A stretch of DNA of 64,000 nucleotides from Nakamurella flava (GTDB lineage Bacteria > Actinomycetota > Actinomycetes > Mycobacteriales > Nakamurellaceae), in the NCBI RefSeq assembly GCF_005298075.1, contig NZ_SZZH01000002.1:82618-146617 (forward strand), read 5' to 3'. The notes below the pieces were generated by a model. That model saw only the letters and a program-made list of their open reading frames with translations. It was not told the DNA's origin and searched no databases. The translations under genes and the position numbers were made by a program. Below are positions 7,481 to 15,945 of the stretch, one piece after another (the first letter of the stretch is position 1; each line of letters starts with the position of its first letter).

Positions 7481-9028
7481 CTACTCCGGCACGATCAACG
7501 ACGGCGTGTCCTTACGGAGCGTCTCCCCACGGAAGAACGCCGGCTGCCGGGCCCGCAGGACGAGCATGAGGACCGCGCCGAGGACGATCAACCCGACGCC
7601 GATGACGAAGACGAGACCCACCCCGCCGACGGAGGAGCCGCTGCCGTAGTCGGGGCTGAGGCTGTCGCGCAGGGTCACGAAGAAGACGAACCACAGTCCG
7701 ATGCCGCCGAGCAACGGCAGCAGGAACTTGAACGTGAAGGCGTTCAGGCTGGTGAAGGCGTCCTTGCGGAAATACCAGACGCAGCCGATGGCGGTGAACC
7801 CGTAGTAGAAGCAGATCATCAGGCCCAGCGCGAGGATCGTGTCGTCCAGGACGTTCTGGGACAGGAACCACATCACCGCATAGAAGACGCCGGCAACGAT
7901 GCCGGCGACCACGGTGGCGTATCCCGGGGTCAGGTACTTCGGGTGGATCCGGGCGAAGCGCGGCGGCAACGCCCCGTAGGCGGCCATTCCGAGCATGGTC
8001 CGGGTGGTCGGCAGGAAGGTCGTCATCAGGCTGGCCGCCGACGACGCGAGCACGGCGAGAAACAGCAGGTTGTTCCAGGGCTCCCCCATCACCGGCCCGG
8101 CCAGGGCGCCGAAAACGTTGCTCTGGATGTCCTCGTTGTTCAGGCCCAGTTCGCCGGTGCCGTCGCCGGCGTACATCAACGCGGAGATCGAGACCAGCAG
8201 ATAGGTCAGCAGGATGGAGATCACGCAGAGGATCGCCGCCCGACCCGGGGTCTTGTCGGCATCCTTGGATTCCTCGTTGACGGTCAGGGCGGTGTCCCAC
8301 CCCCAGAACGAGAAGATCGATGCCGAGAGTCCGATGACGAAGGCTGACATGGTCAGTCCGGTGAACGGGTTGAACCAGTCCCACGAGAACGAGATGCCGT
8401 TCGGGTCGTCCGGCCCGCCGGCCTGGGTGAACGCCGCCACCGCGAACCAGATGAGGACGATCATCTGGAAGGTCACCAGGACGAACTGCACCTTCTCGGT
8501 GGTGGTGATGCCGCGATAGGCGACCCAGGTGGCGGCGGCCAGGAACACCAGGCAGGTCAACACGTTGACCGGCCGGTTGGTGTAGAGGTTCGCCAGATCG
8601 TCGTTGTGGAACAGGCTGCCGAGCAGTTGGTAGAAGAACTGCACGCCGATGCCGGCCAGGTTGGTCAACACGATGATGGTCGCGAGGATCGCGGCCCACC
8701 CGCCGAGCCAGCCGACGTACGGGCCAAAGGCCCGGGTGGTCCAGGTGAACGAGGTGCCGCAGTCCGGGTCGACCCGGTTGAACTCGCGGTAGGCGTAGGC
8801 GGCGAAGAACATCGGGATGAACCCGGCGATGAAGATGATCGGGATCTTGACCCCGGCGGCCGCGACGACCAGACCGATCGTGGCGGTCAGCGTGTAGGCC
8901 GGGGCGACGCTGGAGATGCCCAGGACTGTCCCGCCGAGCAGGCCGACCGAGCCGCCGGCCAGGCCCTTGTCGATCTGCGGTTGAGCAGAAGTGCCGGACG
9001 ATTCGGGGTGGGGCGGCGTGATCGACAT
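7481..9028 (-). CDS. APC-family amino acid/polyamine permease
   Basis: This integral membrane transporter of the APC superfamily has about 514 residues and 12 or more hydrophobic segments. The first helix region has the typical SVGLLGGTVLGISSVAPAYTL signature, with an unwound G-x-x-x-G-like stretch for substrate binding. It should import an amino acid or polyamine with protons. The start is the ATG at 9028 (MSITPPHPESS), with GGTGAGAG nearby; an upstream in-frame start at 9070 would add 14 residues without a clear ribosome site. It is divergent from an aminobutyraldehyde-type dehydrogenase 123 bases away, which suggests a substrate such as putrescine, GABA or a related amine. The exact substrate cannot be read from sequence. 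Confidence 0.85.
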   Translation of the reverse strand: MSITPPHPESSGTSAQPQIDKGLAGGSVGLLGGTVLGISSVAPAYTLTATIGLVVAAAGVKIPIIFIAGFIPMFFAAYAYREFNRVDPDCGTSFTWTTRAFGPYVGWLGGWAAILATIIVLTNLAGIGVQFFYQLLGSLFHNDDLANLYTNRPVNVLTCLVFLAAATWVAYRGITTTEKVQFVLVTFQMIVLIWFAVAAFTQAGGPDDPNGISFSWDWFNPFTGLTMSAFVIGLSASIFSFWGWDTALTVNEESKDADKTPGRAAILCVISILLTYLLVSISALMYAGDGTGELGLNNEDIQSNVFGALAGPVMGEPWNNLLFLAVLASSAASLMTTFLPTTRTMLGMAAYGALPPRFARIHPKYLTPGYATVVAGIVAGVFYAVMWFLSQNVLDDTILALGLMICFYYGFTAIGCVWYFRKDAFTSLNAFTFKFLLPLLGGIGLWFVFFVTLRDSLSPDYGSGSSVGGVGLVFVIGVGLIVLGAVLMLVLRARQPAFFRGETLRKDTPSLIVPE

Positions 9029-9151
9029 AAGACTCTCACCATTCAGCGGTGTAACCCGGATGATCGGCACACCCTAGATCGGTAGATCCGGCCGATCCAG
9101 ACCGGGTGACGTTCCCCTCCCCGAAGGGGCGGACGGGGCTATCGTCTGGCC

Positions 9152-10606
9152 ATGACTGGGCAGACCGAGGCGAAGAAGACCTTCACGAACATCATCGGCG
9201 GCCAGCCGGTGCCGGCGGCGGACGGCTCGACGATGGACGTCCTGGACCCGACGACGGGCGCCGTCTACGCGACCGCCCCGCAGTCGGCGGCCGAGGACGT
9301 CGACCGGGCCTACGCGGCAGCGTCGAAGGCGTACGAGACCTGGCGATGGGCCACCCCGTCCGAACGTCAGCTGGGCCTGCTGAAGTTCGCCGACCACGTC
9401 GAGGCCAACGCCGAGGAGCTGGTCGCCGTCGAGGTGCAGGACACCGGCAAGCCGTCCGGGCTGACGATGTCGGAGGAGATCGGCCCGATGGTCGATCAGC
9501 TCCGGTTCTTCGCCGGCGCCGCCCGGGTGCTGGAGGGCCGGTCGTCCGGCGAGTACCTGCGCGGCCACACCTCGTCGATCCGCCGGGAGCCGGTCGGAGT
9601 CGTCGGCCAGGTGTCGCCGTGGAACTACCCGATGATGATGGCGGTCTGGAAGCTCGCCCCGGCCCTGGCCGCCGGGTGTTCGGTGGTCATCAAGCCGTCC
9701 GACACCACCCCGGCGTCGACGGTGTGGATGGTCAACGCGCTGCAGGAGTTCTACCCGCCGGGCGTGGTCAACGTGGTCTGCGGTGACCGCGACACCGGCG
9801 CCGCCCTGACCTCCCATGCGGCCCCGGCCCTGGTGTCGATCACCGGGTCGACCCGGGCCGGCATCGCGGTCGCGACCGCGGCGGCCAAGAACCTGACCCG
9901 CTCGCACCTGGAGCTCGGCGGCAAGGCCCCGGTCGTGGTCTTCGACGACGCGTCCATCGAGGCCGCGGTCGAGGGCATCGCCACCGCCGGCTACTTCAAC
10001 GGCGGGCAGGACTGCACCGCGGCGACCCGCGTCATCGCCCAGGCCGGCATCTACGACGACTTCGTCGCCGCGCTGACCGCCAAGGCCAAGGAGACCCGGA
10101 CCGGCGCCCCGGACGACGAGGACGTGCTCTACGGGTCGATCAACAACGCGAACCAGCTCAACCACATCGCCGGGCTCGTCGAGCGGGCCGCCCAGTCGGC
10201 CGACGTCACCGCCGGTGGAACGCGGATCGACGGTCCCGGCTTCTACTATCCGCCGACCGTCGTCGCCGGCGTGCACCAGGACGACGAGATCGTGCAGACC
10301 GAGGTTTTCGGCCCGGTCATCACCGTGCAGAAGTTCGCCGACGAATCTGAAGCCCTCCGGGCGGCCAACGGCACGGAATACGGTCTGGCGTCGTCGGTCT
10401 GGACGACGAACATCGACACGGCGGCGCGGATGTCGGCGCAGCTGGACTTCGGGTGCGTGTGGATCAACACCCACATCCCGTTGGTCGCGGAAATGCCGCA
10501 CGGCGGGTTCAAGAAGTCCGGCTACGGCAAGGACCTGTCGATGTACGGGTTCGAGGACTACACCCGGATCAAGCACGTCATGCATTACCACGGCCTGGGC
10601 GCCTGA
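9152..10606 (+). CDS. Aminobutyraldehyde dehydrogenase-like NAD-dependent ALDH
   Basis: This 484-residue aldehyde dehydrogenase has the general base in LELGGKAP (E254) and the catalytic cysteine in GGQDCTAATR (C288). The cofactor-binding regions SPWNYP and ITGSTRAG are present. The GGQDC context and the MPHGGFKKSGYGKDLSMYG C-terminus are typical of gamma-aminobutyraldehyde / betaine aldehyde dehydrogenases (PatD-like). These oxidise 4-aminobutanal from putrescine to GABA. It faces a permease and is followed after 30 bases by an aminopropyltransferase-like gene, which supports a polyamine role. With gabT and gabD farther along the window the route would reach succinate. Betaine aldehyde or another amino-aldehyde remains possible. 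Confidence 0.85.
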   Translation: MTGQTEAKKTFTNIIGGQPVPAADGSTMDVLDPTTGAVYATAPQSAAEDVDRAYAAASKAYETWRWATPSERQLGLLKFADHVEANAEELVAVEVQDTGKPSGLTMSEEIGPMVDQLRFFAGAARVLEGRSSGEYLRGHTSSIRREPVGVVGQVSPWNYPMMMAVWKLAPALAAGCSVVIKPSDTTPASTVWMVNALQEFYPPGVVNVVCGDRDTGAALTSHAAPALVSITGSTRAGIAVATAAAKNLTRSHLELGGKAPVVVFDDASIEAAVEGIATAGYFNGGQDCTAATRVIAQAGIYDDFVAALTAKAKETRTGAPDDEDVLYGSINNANQLNHIAGLVERAAQSADVTAGGTRIDGPGFYYPPTVVAGVHQDDEIVQTEVFGPVITVQKFADESEALRAANGTEYGLASSVWTTNIDTAARMSAQLDFGCVWINTHIPLVAEMPHGGFKKSGYGKDLSMYGFEDYTRIKHVMHYHGLGA

Positions 10607-10636
10607 GCCGGGGCGCCGGCCTGGTAGCAAGGGGGC

Positions 10637-12151
10637 ATGAGACCTGTCACCGCCGGCGCGCTGGTGTTCGGAACGTCCGCCGCGGTGCTGGTGCTGGAGA
10701 TCCTGGCCGCTCGGCTGCTCGCCCCGTACGTGGGCGTCACGCTGGCCACCTACACCGGGATCATCGGCACCATCCTGGCGGCCATCGCGTTCGGTACGTG
10801 GCTGGGTGGTCGACTGGCCGACCGGTACGACCCGGGCGGGCTGCTCGGCCCGATCCTGGTGCTGGGCGGCGGACTGTCGCTGACCATCGTGCCGATCGTG
10901 CGGCTGGTCGGCGGGCTGCCGATCGGCACCGGCCCGACCGCCGTGGTCATCCTGGTGACGCTGGCGTTCTTCGCGCCGGCCGCGGTGCTGTCCGCCGTCC
11001 CGCCGACGGTGGTGAAGATGCAGCTGGCGGACCTCCGCACGACAGGCTCGACGGTGGGCCGCATCTCGGCCCTGGGCACGGCCGGTGCCATCGTGGGGAC
11101 GTTCGCCACCGGGTTCGTCCTGGTGGCGACGTGGCCGACGACGCCGATCATCGTCGGAGTCGGCGTAGCCCTCCTGCTCAGCGGGGTGGTCGTCGAGGTG
11201 GCCCGGCGCCGGTCCCGGCGGGCCGGCTTCCCGGGCGCACTGGCGGCGGCGGTGGTCGGCGTGGCCGCGGTCGGTGGGGCCGGCGCGATCGGGGTGAACG
11301 CGGCGCTGGACCCGTGCGAGCGGGAGTCGGCCTACTTCTGCGCCCGGGTCGTGCCGAACCTGGCCGGTTGTCCGGACGGGCTGACCCTGTACCTGGACAC
11401 CGTCCGGCACAGCTGCGTGCACCCGGACGACCCGGCCCGGCTGGATTTCGGCTATGCCCAGCTGTTCGCCGAGGTGGCCACGGCCAAGGCGCCCGACGGC
11501 GGCCCGCTGGACGTGGTGCACGTGGGCGGCGGCGGGTTCAGCCTGCCCCGGTGGCTGGAGGTGACCCACCCGGGTTCGGTCAGCCGGGTGCTGGAACTGG
11601 ATCCCGCGCTCGTCGACATCGCCGAGCAGCAGCTCGGTCTCGCACTGTCCGACGACCTGACGGTGACGACGGGGGACGCCCGGCTGGGGCTGCGGAACGA
11701 GCCGTCCGCGTCGGCGGACATGGTGTTCGGGGATGCCTTCGGCGGACTCTCGGTGCCCTGGCACCTGACGACGGTCGAGTGGACCGAGCAGGTCGAGCGG
11801 GTGATGCGACCGGACGGCGTCTACGTCCTGAACGTCATCGACTATCCGCCGTTCGGGTTCGCCCGCGCCGAGACCGCCACCCTGCAATCGGTTTTCGAAC
11901 ACGTCGCCGTGCTGGCTGTCCCGGGACGGGTGGCCGGCCAGTCGGGCGGCAACCTGGTGTTGATCGGATCGAATGGCCCCATCGACGCCGCCGGTATCCG
12001 CGGGGCGAACGCAGCGGCGGTCGCCGCGGGCGGGGTGGCTGCCGAACTGACCGAGGGCGACGCCCTCGACGCGTTCGTGCGTGGGGCGGACCCGTTGACC
12101 GACGACTTCGCCCCGGTCGATCAGCTCATCGCGCTGGGCCGCCGGCCCTAG
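10637..12151 (+). CDS. Membrane-fused spermidine synthase-like aminopropyltransferase
   Basis: The 504-residue product has a hydrophobic N-terminal half (about residues 1-215, roughly seven membrane segments with a loop LGGRLADRYDP). A cytosolic Rossmann methyltransferase-like domain of the SpeE type follows: VVHVGGGGFSLPRWLE for the nucleotide loop, RVLELDPALVDIA, then VTTGDARLGL and MVFGDAFGG. This architecture occurs in many actinobacterial spermidine-synthase-like proteins whose substrate is unproven. The catalytic D in the GDAFGG stretch is present. AAGGGGG lies just before the ATG. It probably shares a transcript with the preceding dehydrogenase, 30 bases upstream. Whether it makes spermidine or another amine product is unknown. 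Confidence 0.8.
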   Translation: MRPVTAGALVFGTSAAVLVLEILAARLLAPYVGVTLATYTGIIGTILAAIAFGTWLGGRLADRYDPGGLLGPILVLGGGLSLTIVPIVRLVGGLPIGTGPTAVVILVTLAFFAPAAVLSAVPPTVVKMQLADLRTTGSTVGRISALGTAGAIVGTFATGFVLVATWPTTPIIVGVGVALLLSGVVVEVARRRSRRAGFPGALAAAVVGVAAVGGAGAIGVNAALDPCERESAYFCARVVPNLAGCPDGLTLYLDTVRHSCVHPDDPARLDFGYAQLFAEVATAKAPDGGPLDVVHVGGGGFSLPRWLEVTHPGSVSRVLELDPALVDIAEQQLGLALSDDLTVTTGDARLGLRNEPSASADMVFGDAFGGLSVPWHLTTVEWTEQVERVMRPDGVYVLNVIDYPPFGFARAETATLQSVFEHVAVLAVPGRVAGQSGGNLVLIGSNGPIDAAGIRGANAAAVAAGGVAAELTEGDALDAFVRGADPLTDDFAPVDQLIALGRRP

Positions 12152-12166
12152 AGCGTTCTCACTCCC

Positions 12167-13111
12167 TCACGAGCTCGGGCGACCGACCAGATCGGACGGG
12201 TCGGTGTTGGCCCCGCACAACACGGTCACGATCCGCTCCCCCGGCTGCGGCCGATAGGCGCCGGAGTCGAGCGCCGCCTGCGCGGTCGCCGCAGCGTGCT
12301 CGACCACCAGCCGGTGGTCCTCCCACAGCCGGCGGCGGGCGGCGACGATCGCCGCGTCGTCCACCAGCACGGACGTGACCGATCCGCTGGCGGCGGCGTC
12401 CAGGGCGAGTCGGGTCGCCGTGGTCGCACCCAACGCGTCGGCCGCCACCGACTGCACGTCCACCTCCACCGGCTCACCGGCGGCGAGGGCGGCGGCGAAG
12501 GCCTGGCTCCCGACCGGCTCCACCGCGACGACCCGGACGCCGTGACCGGCGGCGACCGTGGCCAACCCGGCCAGCAGACCACCGCCCCCGACCGAGACGA
12601 CCACGGTGTCTACCCCGCCCGGGGTGCGGGCCAGGATCTCCTGCATCAACGTGCCGGCCCCGGCGGCGACCAGCGGATCGTCGTAGGCGTGGGAGGCCAG
12701 GGCGCCGGTCGCGCGGATGTACTCCCGCGCGGCGGCAGCCGCCTGGGCGTACCGGTCACCGACCTGGACGACGTGGGCGCCGTAGGTGTGCAGCTTGGCC
12801 ACCTTGACCGGCGGCGCGGTTGCCGGCAGGAAAACCGCCGCCGGCACCCCGATCTCGGCCGCCGACCACGCGCAGGCCAACCCGGCGTTACCGCCGGAGG
12901 CGATGGCCACCCCGGCAGCCGGGAGGCCGCCCGCCTCCTGATGGGCCGCCAGCAGGTTCACCGCGCCGCGGGCCTTGAACGTCCCGGTGTGCTGCAGGAA
13001 CTCAGCGGCGAACCACCGGTCGGGACGATCGGTCGGCAGGACGGTCAGCGGTCGGGTGCGGCCGGCGATGCGGACTGCCGCAGCGTCGACGTCCTCGATG
13101 GTCAGGGGCAC
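12167..13111 (-). CDS. PLP-dependent threonine/serine dehydratase
   Basis: This 314-residue fold-type II PLP enzyme carries the cofactor lysine in TGTFKARGAVN, the substrate loop ASGGNAGLA and the phosphate-binding glycine loop VVSVGGGGLLAG. These features fit threonine/serine ammonia-lyases that release ammonia and a 2-oxoacid. No C-terminal ACT domain is present, so it is a short catabolic-type enzyme rather than allosteric IlvA. The start is the GTG at 13111 (VPLTIEDVD); longer in-frame starts would run into the upstream gene. It follows a VOC protein gene by 31 bases on the same strand and ends 16 bases from the convergent aminopropyltransferase gene. Confidence 0.8.
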   Translation of the reverse strand: MPLTIEDVDAAAVRIAGRTRPLTVLPTDRPDRWFAAEFLQHTGTFKARGAVNLLAAHQEAGGLPAAGVAIASGGNAGLACAWSAAEIGVPAAVFLPATAPPVKVAKLHTYGAHVVQVGDRYAQAAAAAREYIRATGALASHAYDDPLVAAGAGTLMQEILARTPGGVDTVVVSVGGGGLLAGLATVAAGHGVRVVAVEPVGSQAFAAALAAGEPVEVDVQSVAADALGATTATRLALDAAASGSVTSVLVDDAAIVAARRRLWEDHRLVVEHAAATAQAALDSGAYRPQPGERIVTVLCGANTDPSDLVGRPSS

Positions 13112-13142
13112 CCCAGCATCGTGGCAGACCGGTGTCGGCGGT

Positions 13143-13868
13143 TCAGTCGACGGCGGTGGACGGGGCGGCGGGGCGTTCCCGGTCCTGCCAGGTGCACAGG
13201 CAGACCTCGTTGCCTTCGGCGTCGGCCAGTACCCAGAAGGCGCGGGCGTGCGCATCGGAGAGCAGGGTTCCGCCGGCGGCCACGGCCGCAGCGATCCGCT
13301 CGTCCACGTGGTCGTGGGGCACGTCGACGTCGAGATGGATGCGGTTGCGCTGCCCGCGGGGCGCGTCCATCTGCTGGAACCACAGCGCCGGTCCGAGCCC
13401 GGTCGGATCGATCAGCCCGCCGTCGACCGGGGAGTCCGTCGGGTCGTCGACGTAGGCCAGGACCGTACGCCAGAACGGCCGTACAGCGGGGATGTCGAGC
13501 GCGTCGATGGCGATCTCGGTCAGTTGGGCGGCGCTGTCGCCGGTCGGGCCGGGGACGAATCCGGCGTCGGTCAAGGCCGTGGTGACCGAACGCACCACGG
13601 CGAGGTCGGTCTCGGTCAGGCGGCCGGCGCGCCGGTCGACGACCGTCAGCGCCACCCGGTCGTCCCGCAGGTCGATGGTCAGGCGTCCGGTCGTGTCCGT
13701 TGCGGCCCCCGCGGCGACCGCGGCCACCCGCACCGCCTCGTCCAGCGAAGTCACCGGGACGATCGCGCGAACCCGGTTGAGCAGGTAGCGCCAGCCCAGC
13801 GGGGTGACCGCGGCCGACGCAGCCGGACGGGACACGGGCGCAGCTCCGGGTTGGTCGGCGTTCGTCAT
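13143..13868 (-). CDS. VOC (glyoxalase-like) protein with dehydratase-like N-terminal domain
   Basis: The 241-residue protein appears to have two parts. Residues 20-115 (LGWRYLLNRVRAIVPV, RLTIDLRDDRVALTVVD, AVVRSVTTALTDAGF) look like a pterin-carbinolamine-dehydratase-type fold. Residues 115-230 form a glyoxalase/bleomycin-resistance-like domain (ALWFQQMDAPRGQRNRIHLDVDVP, AFWVLADAEGNEVCLCTWQ). The second domain offers a His and Glu as possible metal ligands (HLDV, GNEVCLC). The substrate is unknown. It is the upstream gene of a pair with the PLP dehydratase. Domain assignment of the N-terminal half is tentative. Confidence 0.7.
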   Translation of the reverse strand: MTNADQPGAAPVSRPAASAAVTPLGWRYLLNRVRAIVPVTSLDEAVRVAAVAAGAATDTTGRLTIDLRDDRVALTVVDRRAGRLTETDLAVVRSVTTALTDAGFVPGPTGDSAAQLTEIAIDALDIPAVRPFWRTVLAYVDDPTDSPVDGGLIDPTGLGPALWFQQMDAPRGQRNRIHLDVDVPHDHVDERIAAAVAAGGTLLSDAHARAFWVLADAEGNEVCLCTWQDRERPAAPSTAVD

Positions 13869-13983
13869 GCCGTCCAGGCTGCCGCAGGCGTGCGGTCGAC
13901 GCTCCCCGAAGGACCGAATCGTGGGTGACCGGGCTCACAACGTGGTCGGGGAAGGTCCGCAGGAGTGGCATGGTTGTAGCCAG

Positions 13984-14171
13984 CGACGGTCTCCGGTACA
14001 TGCCCCGGGTACCACCCCTTTTGCCGCTACGTGCGGCCTCGTGCCGAGAGGCGCACTGTCCGGGGATCGTCGCCCTACAGGACCGACGGTCTCCCGGTAC
14101 ATGCCCCGGGTACCACCCCTTCGCCGCCGCGAGCGGCCTCGTGCCGAGAGGCGCACTGTCCGGGGATCGTC
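13984..14171. repeat. Two tandem 88-bp repeats with 100-bp period
   Basis: Copies at 13984-14071 and 14084-14171 are nearly identical; differences cluster in the middle (TTTTGCCGCTACGTG versus TTCGCCGCCGCGAG). Each holds a GGTAC...GGGTACC inverted motif and a GCCTC-GTGCC-GAGAGGC hairpin, then GCGCACTGTCCGGGGATCGTC. A partial third echo (GAGGCGCACTG) is at 14362-14372. No reading frame accounts for the conservation. The differences in the middle look compensatory within a small stem (GCCGC/GCGGC), which hints at structured RNA, but this is inference. Confidence 0.75.
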
Positions 14172-14189
14172 ACCTGTGAACGTCAGACA

Positions 14190-14226
14190 GCCGCCCGGTG
14201 CCTCCCGCGTCGGGCGGCCTTTCTAT
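14190..14226 (+). terminator. Terminator-like hairpin after the tandem repeat
   Basis: GCCGCCCG (14190-14197) pairs with CGGGCGGC (14211-14218) around a 13-base loop and is followed by CTTTCTATT. It lies on the plus strand with no plus-strand gene upstream nearer than the repeat pair. This would fit an untranslated transcript through the repeats. Confidence 0.5.
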
Positions 14227-14382
14227 TGCGGCCATGCCGCCCCATGCCTCACAGAGACATGGCGGCTGTCGCGTATCCGGTACCACCATGACTTCGCGGC
14301 AGCACCATGACGACGCGGCTGTCGCGGACCCCCACGGGTCTTGGGTCCCCTCGTTCCCCCTGAGGCGCACTGCCGCCGCTCC

Positions 14383-15054
14383 CTACTTCGCCGCCCCGGA
14401 CATCGAGACCCGTCGGATGGCGTCGGCCATCTCGCGTGGTTCGTCGACCCAGATGCGGATGTCGGTGACCTGCGCCGTGCGCCCGCGGGGCAGCACGACG
14501 CACAACGGCTTGGTCAGCGCGAGGTGCAGAGCGGTCCCGCCGTTGTCCACGACGTGCAGGACGTCGTCCTGGCATTGAAGGCTGGCCATCCGGGGACGAC
14601 TCTGCCGGTCGACGTGGACCGACTCGATGAGGTCGGCGGGCACGCTCACCTCTGTGCTCAACCCGTTCCGGATGACCACGGCCGTGCGGCTGACCAGGTG
14701 CGGGCGGACGGGGCCGGATCCGAGGAGGTAGCCGAGGACCCAGATCAGGCTGTACACACCCAACGCCAGCAGAACCAGACGGACGGGTCCGCTGGGCATC
14801 AGCAGGTGAACCACCCCGACTTCGAGAACCAGGACGCCCATCCCGATCCATCGGACCGGGGCCAGCGTCCGGTGGTGCGTGAACGGCACCGACCGTTCCG
14901 GAACGTCCGGTCGACGCAGGACACCCCTCACGAGTCCCCGCCAGATGCGGCCTTCGAGGCGAACACCGGCCAGGACCGCGGTCAGGACGACTGCCTGCGA
15001 CGGCAGAATCGTCACGGGCCGCCACCGTCGCCGGCGATCGAGCCGGCCCCTCAT
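14383..15054 (-). CDS. Membrane protein of unknown function, MerR-linked
   Basis: The 223-residue product has a basic N-terminus (MRGRLDRRRRWRP), a weak hydrophobic segment at about 16-30 and two strong ones at about 70-88 and 92-112. A soluble C-terminal domain of about 110 residues follows. It is beta-rich and resembles a bacterial PH-like domain (VVIRNGLSTEVSVPADLIESVHVD, VLPRGRTAQVTDIRIWVDEP), an inference from pattern only. Its ATG overlaps the stop of the MerR-type regulator by four bases (15051-15054), so the two are co-translated and the regulator probably controls it. I do not recognise the exact family. Confidence 0.65.
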   Translation of the reverse strand: MRGRLDRRRRWRPVTILPSQAVVLTAVLAGVRLEGRIWRGLVRGVLRRPDVPERSVPFTHHRTLAPVRWIGMGVLVLEVGVVHLLMPSGPVRLVLLALGVYSLIWVLGYLLGSGPVRPHLVSRTAVVIRNGLSTEVSVPADLIESVHVDRQSRPRMASLQCQDDVLHVVDNGGTALHLALTKPLCVVLPRGRTAQVTDIRIWVDEPREMADAIRRVSMSGAAK

Positions 15055-15827
15055 ACGACGGAGCCGCTGCCGCGGAGGAGGGCGATGAGGGCGTCGATCA
15101 CCAGTTGTTGACCGGGCGAGAGTTCACCGGTGATCCACGTCAGGTCGGTGGTCGCTCCCGTGGCGAGTTCCGCCTCGGCCTGCTCCACCAGCGGGGCGGG
15201 AAGCGCGGCGAGGATCCCGGTGGACAGTTCGGCGATCAGTTCCGGTCCCGGTAGTGGTCCGTCGGCCACAGCATCGAAACGCTCGTAGAGGAAGGCCAGC
15301 CGAGCGGCGGCCTGATCGTCGGCCGCCGCATCGGCCAGCATGTCCGACACCTGCGCTGCCGCCGCACCCGGCAACACCGACAGGAACTGGCGGTCCTTGT
15401 CCATCGTCGCGGTGCCGGTGCCTGCGCCGCGGACGGCGTCGAAGAATTCGACAAGGCCCGCCGGGTCGAGTGCGTCACCCGTCGCTACCGACGCGTCCAC
15501 CCGGGACCGCAACTCCACCACGCGTTCTCGCTGTTCCTGAAGTTCCCGCTCGCGACGGTCGAGGTCGTCCATCACTTCGGCGAGAAGTTCGTCCAGTCCG
15601 AGACCGCGCTCTCCGGCGAGAACGTCGGCGATGTCTTCCAACGCCAGACCGACGGCCACCAGCCGTCGCGCTCGCACCAACAGAACGGCATCCGACACGC
15701 TGTACTCGCGATACCCGTTGGCAGAACGGATGGGCTCGGGAAGTACACCGACGCGGTGATAGTGCCGGACGGTGCGGGGCGACACCCCGACGAGTCGAGC
15801 CAGCTCTCCGATACGCATGCGATCCAT
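15051..15827 (-). CDS. MerR-family transcriptional regulator
   Basis: The N-terminus is a classic MerR winged helix (MRIGELARLVGVSPRTVRHYHRVGVL... then NGYREYS). A coiled coil follows (about 90-125, MDDLDRRERELQEQRERVVELRSRV), then a helical C-terminal domain of about 120 residues that may bind an effector. MerR proteins bind and distort promoters with long spacers. The start chosen is the ATG at 15827; an ATG at 15818 (MRIGELA) is equally plausible. A dyad with TTGACC elements lies immediately upstream and could be its own operator. It is the first gene of a two-gene unit with the membrane protein. Confidence 0.85.
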   Translation of the reverse strand: MDRMRIGELARLVGVSPRTVRHYHRVGVLPEPIRSANGYREYSVSDAVLLVRARRLVAVGLALEDIADVLAGERGLGLDELLAEVMDDLDRRERELQEQRERVVELRSRVDASVATGDALDPAGLVEFFDAVRGAGTGTATMDKDRQFLSVLPGAAAAQVSDMLADAAADDQAAARLAFLYERFDAVADGPLPGPELIAELSTGILAALPAPLVEQAEAELATGATTDLTWITGELSPGQQLVIDALIALLRGSGSVV

Positions 15828-15833
15828 GCAAAA

Positions 15834-15852
15834 CCATGACGCACGGTCAAGG
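15834..15852 (-). promoter_or_regulatory. Dyad and -35-like elements before the MerR gene
   Basis: CCTTGAC-CGTGC-GTCATGG is a near-perfect dyad ending seven bases before the ATG. It contains TTGACC, with a second TTGACC just upstream. Transcription from here would give a very short or absent leader. Autoregulation by the MerR protein is inferred. Confidence 0.45.
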
Positions 15853-15945
15853 TCAAGCCGGAGCACCGTCGGGCCGACCGGTCATCACTGCCAACGCCGG
15901 AAATGAGCGCCGGAGAAACTGCGCTCCGTCCGTACTGTCGCTTCA

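Larger units (their letters stand above)
13869..14382. other. 514-bp intergenic region with repeats, no clear gene
   Basis: Besides the 100-bp-period repeats and the hairpin, the right part holds two copies of CGGCTGTCGCG (about 14261-14271 and 14307-14317) and two ACCATGAC motifs. Open frames exist but none shows protein-like codon use or a known motif. The flanking genes are both on the minus strand. Confidence 0.6.

Noticed and set aside
9074..11902. 942-codon open frame on the minus strand
   Set aside because: It lies opposite the aldehyde dehydrogenase and the aminopropyltransferase-like gene and reads as low-complexity Arg/Gly/His/Pro sequence.
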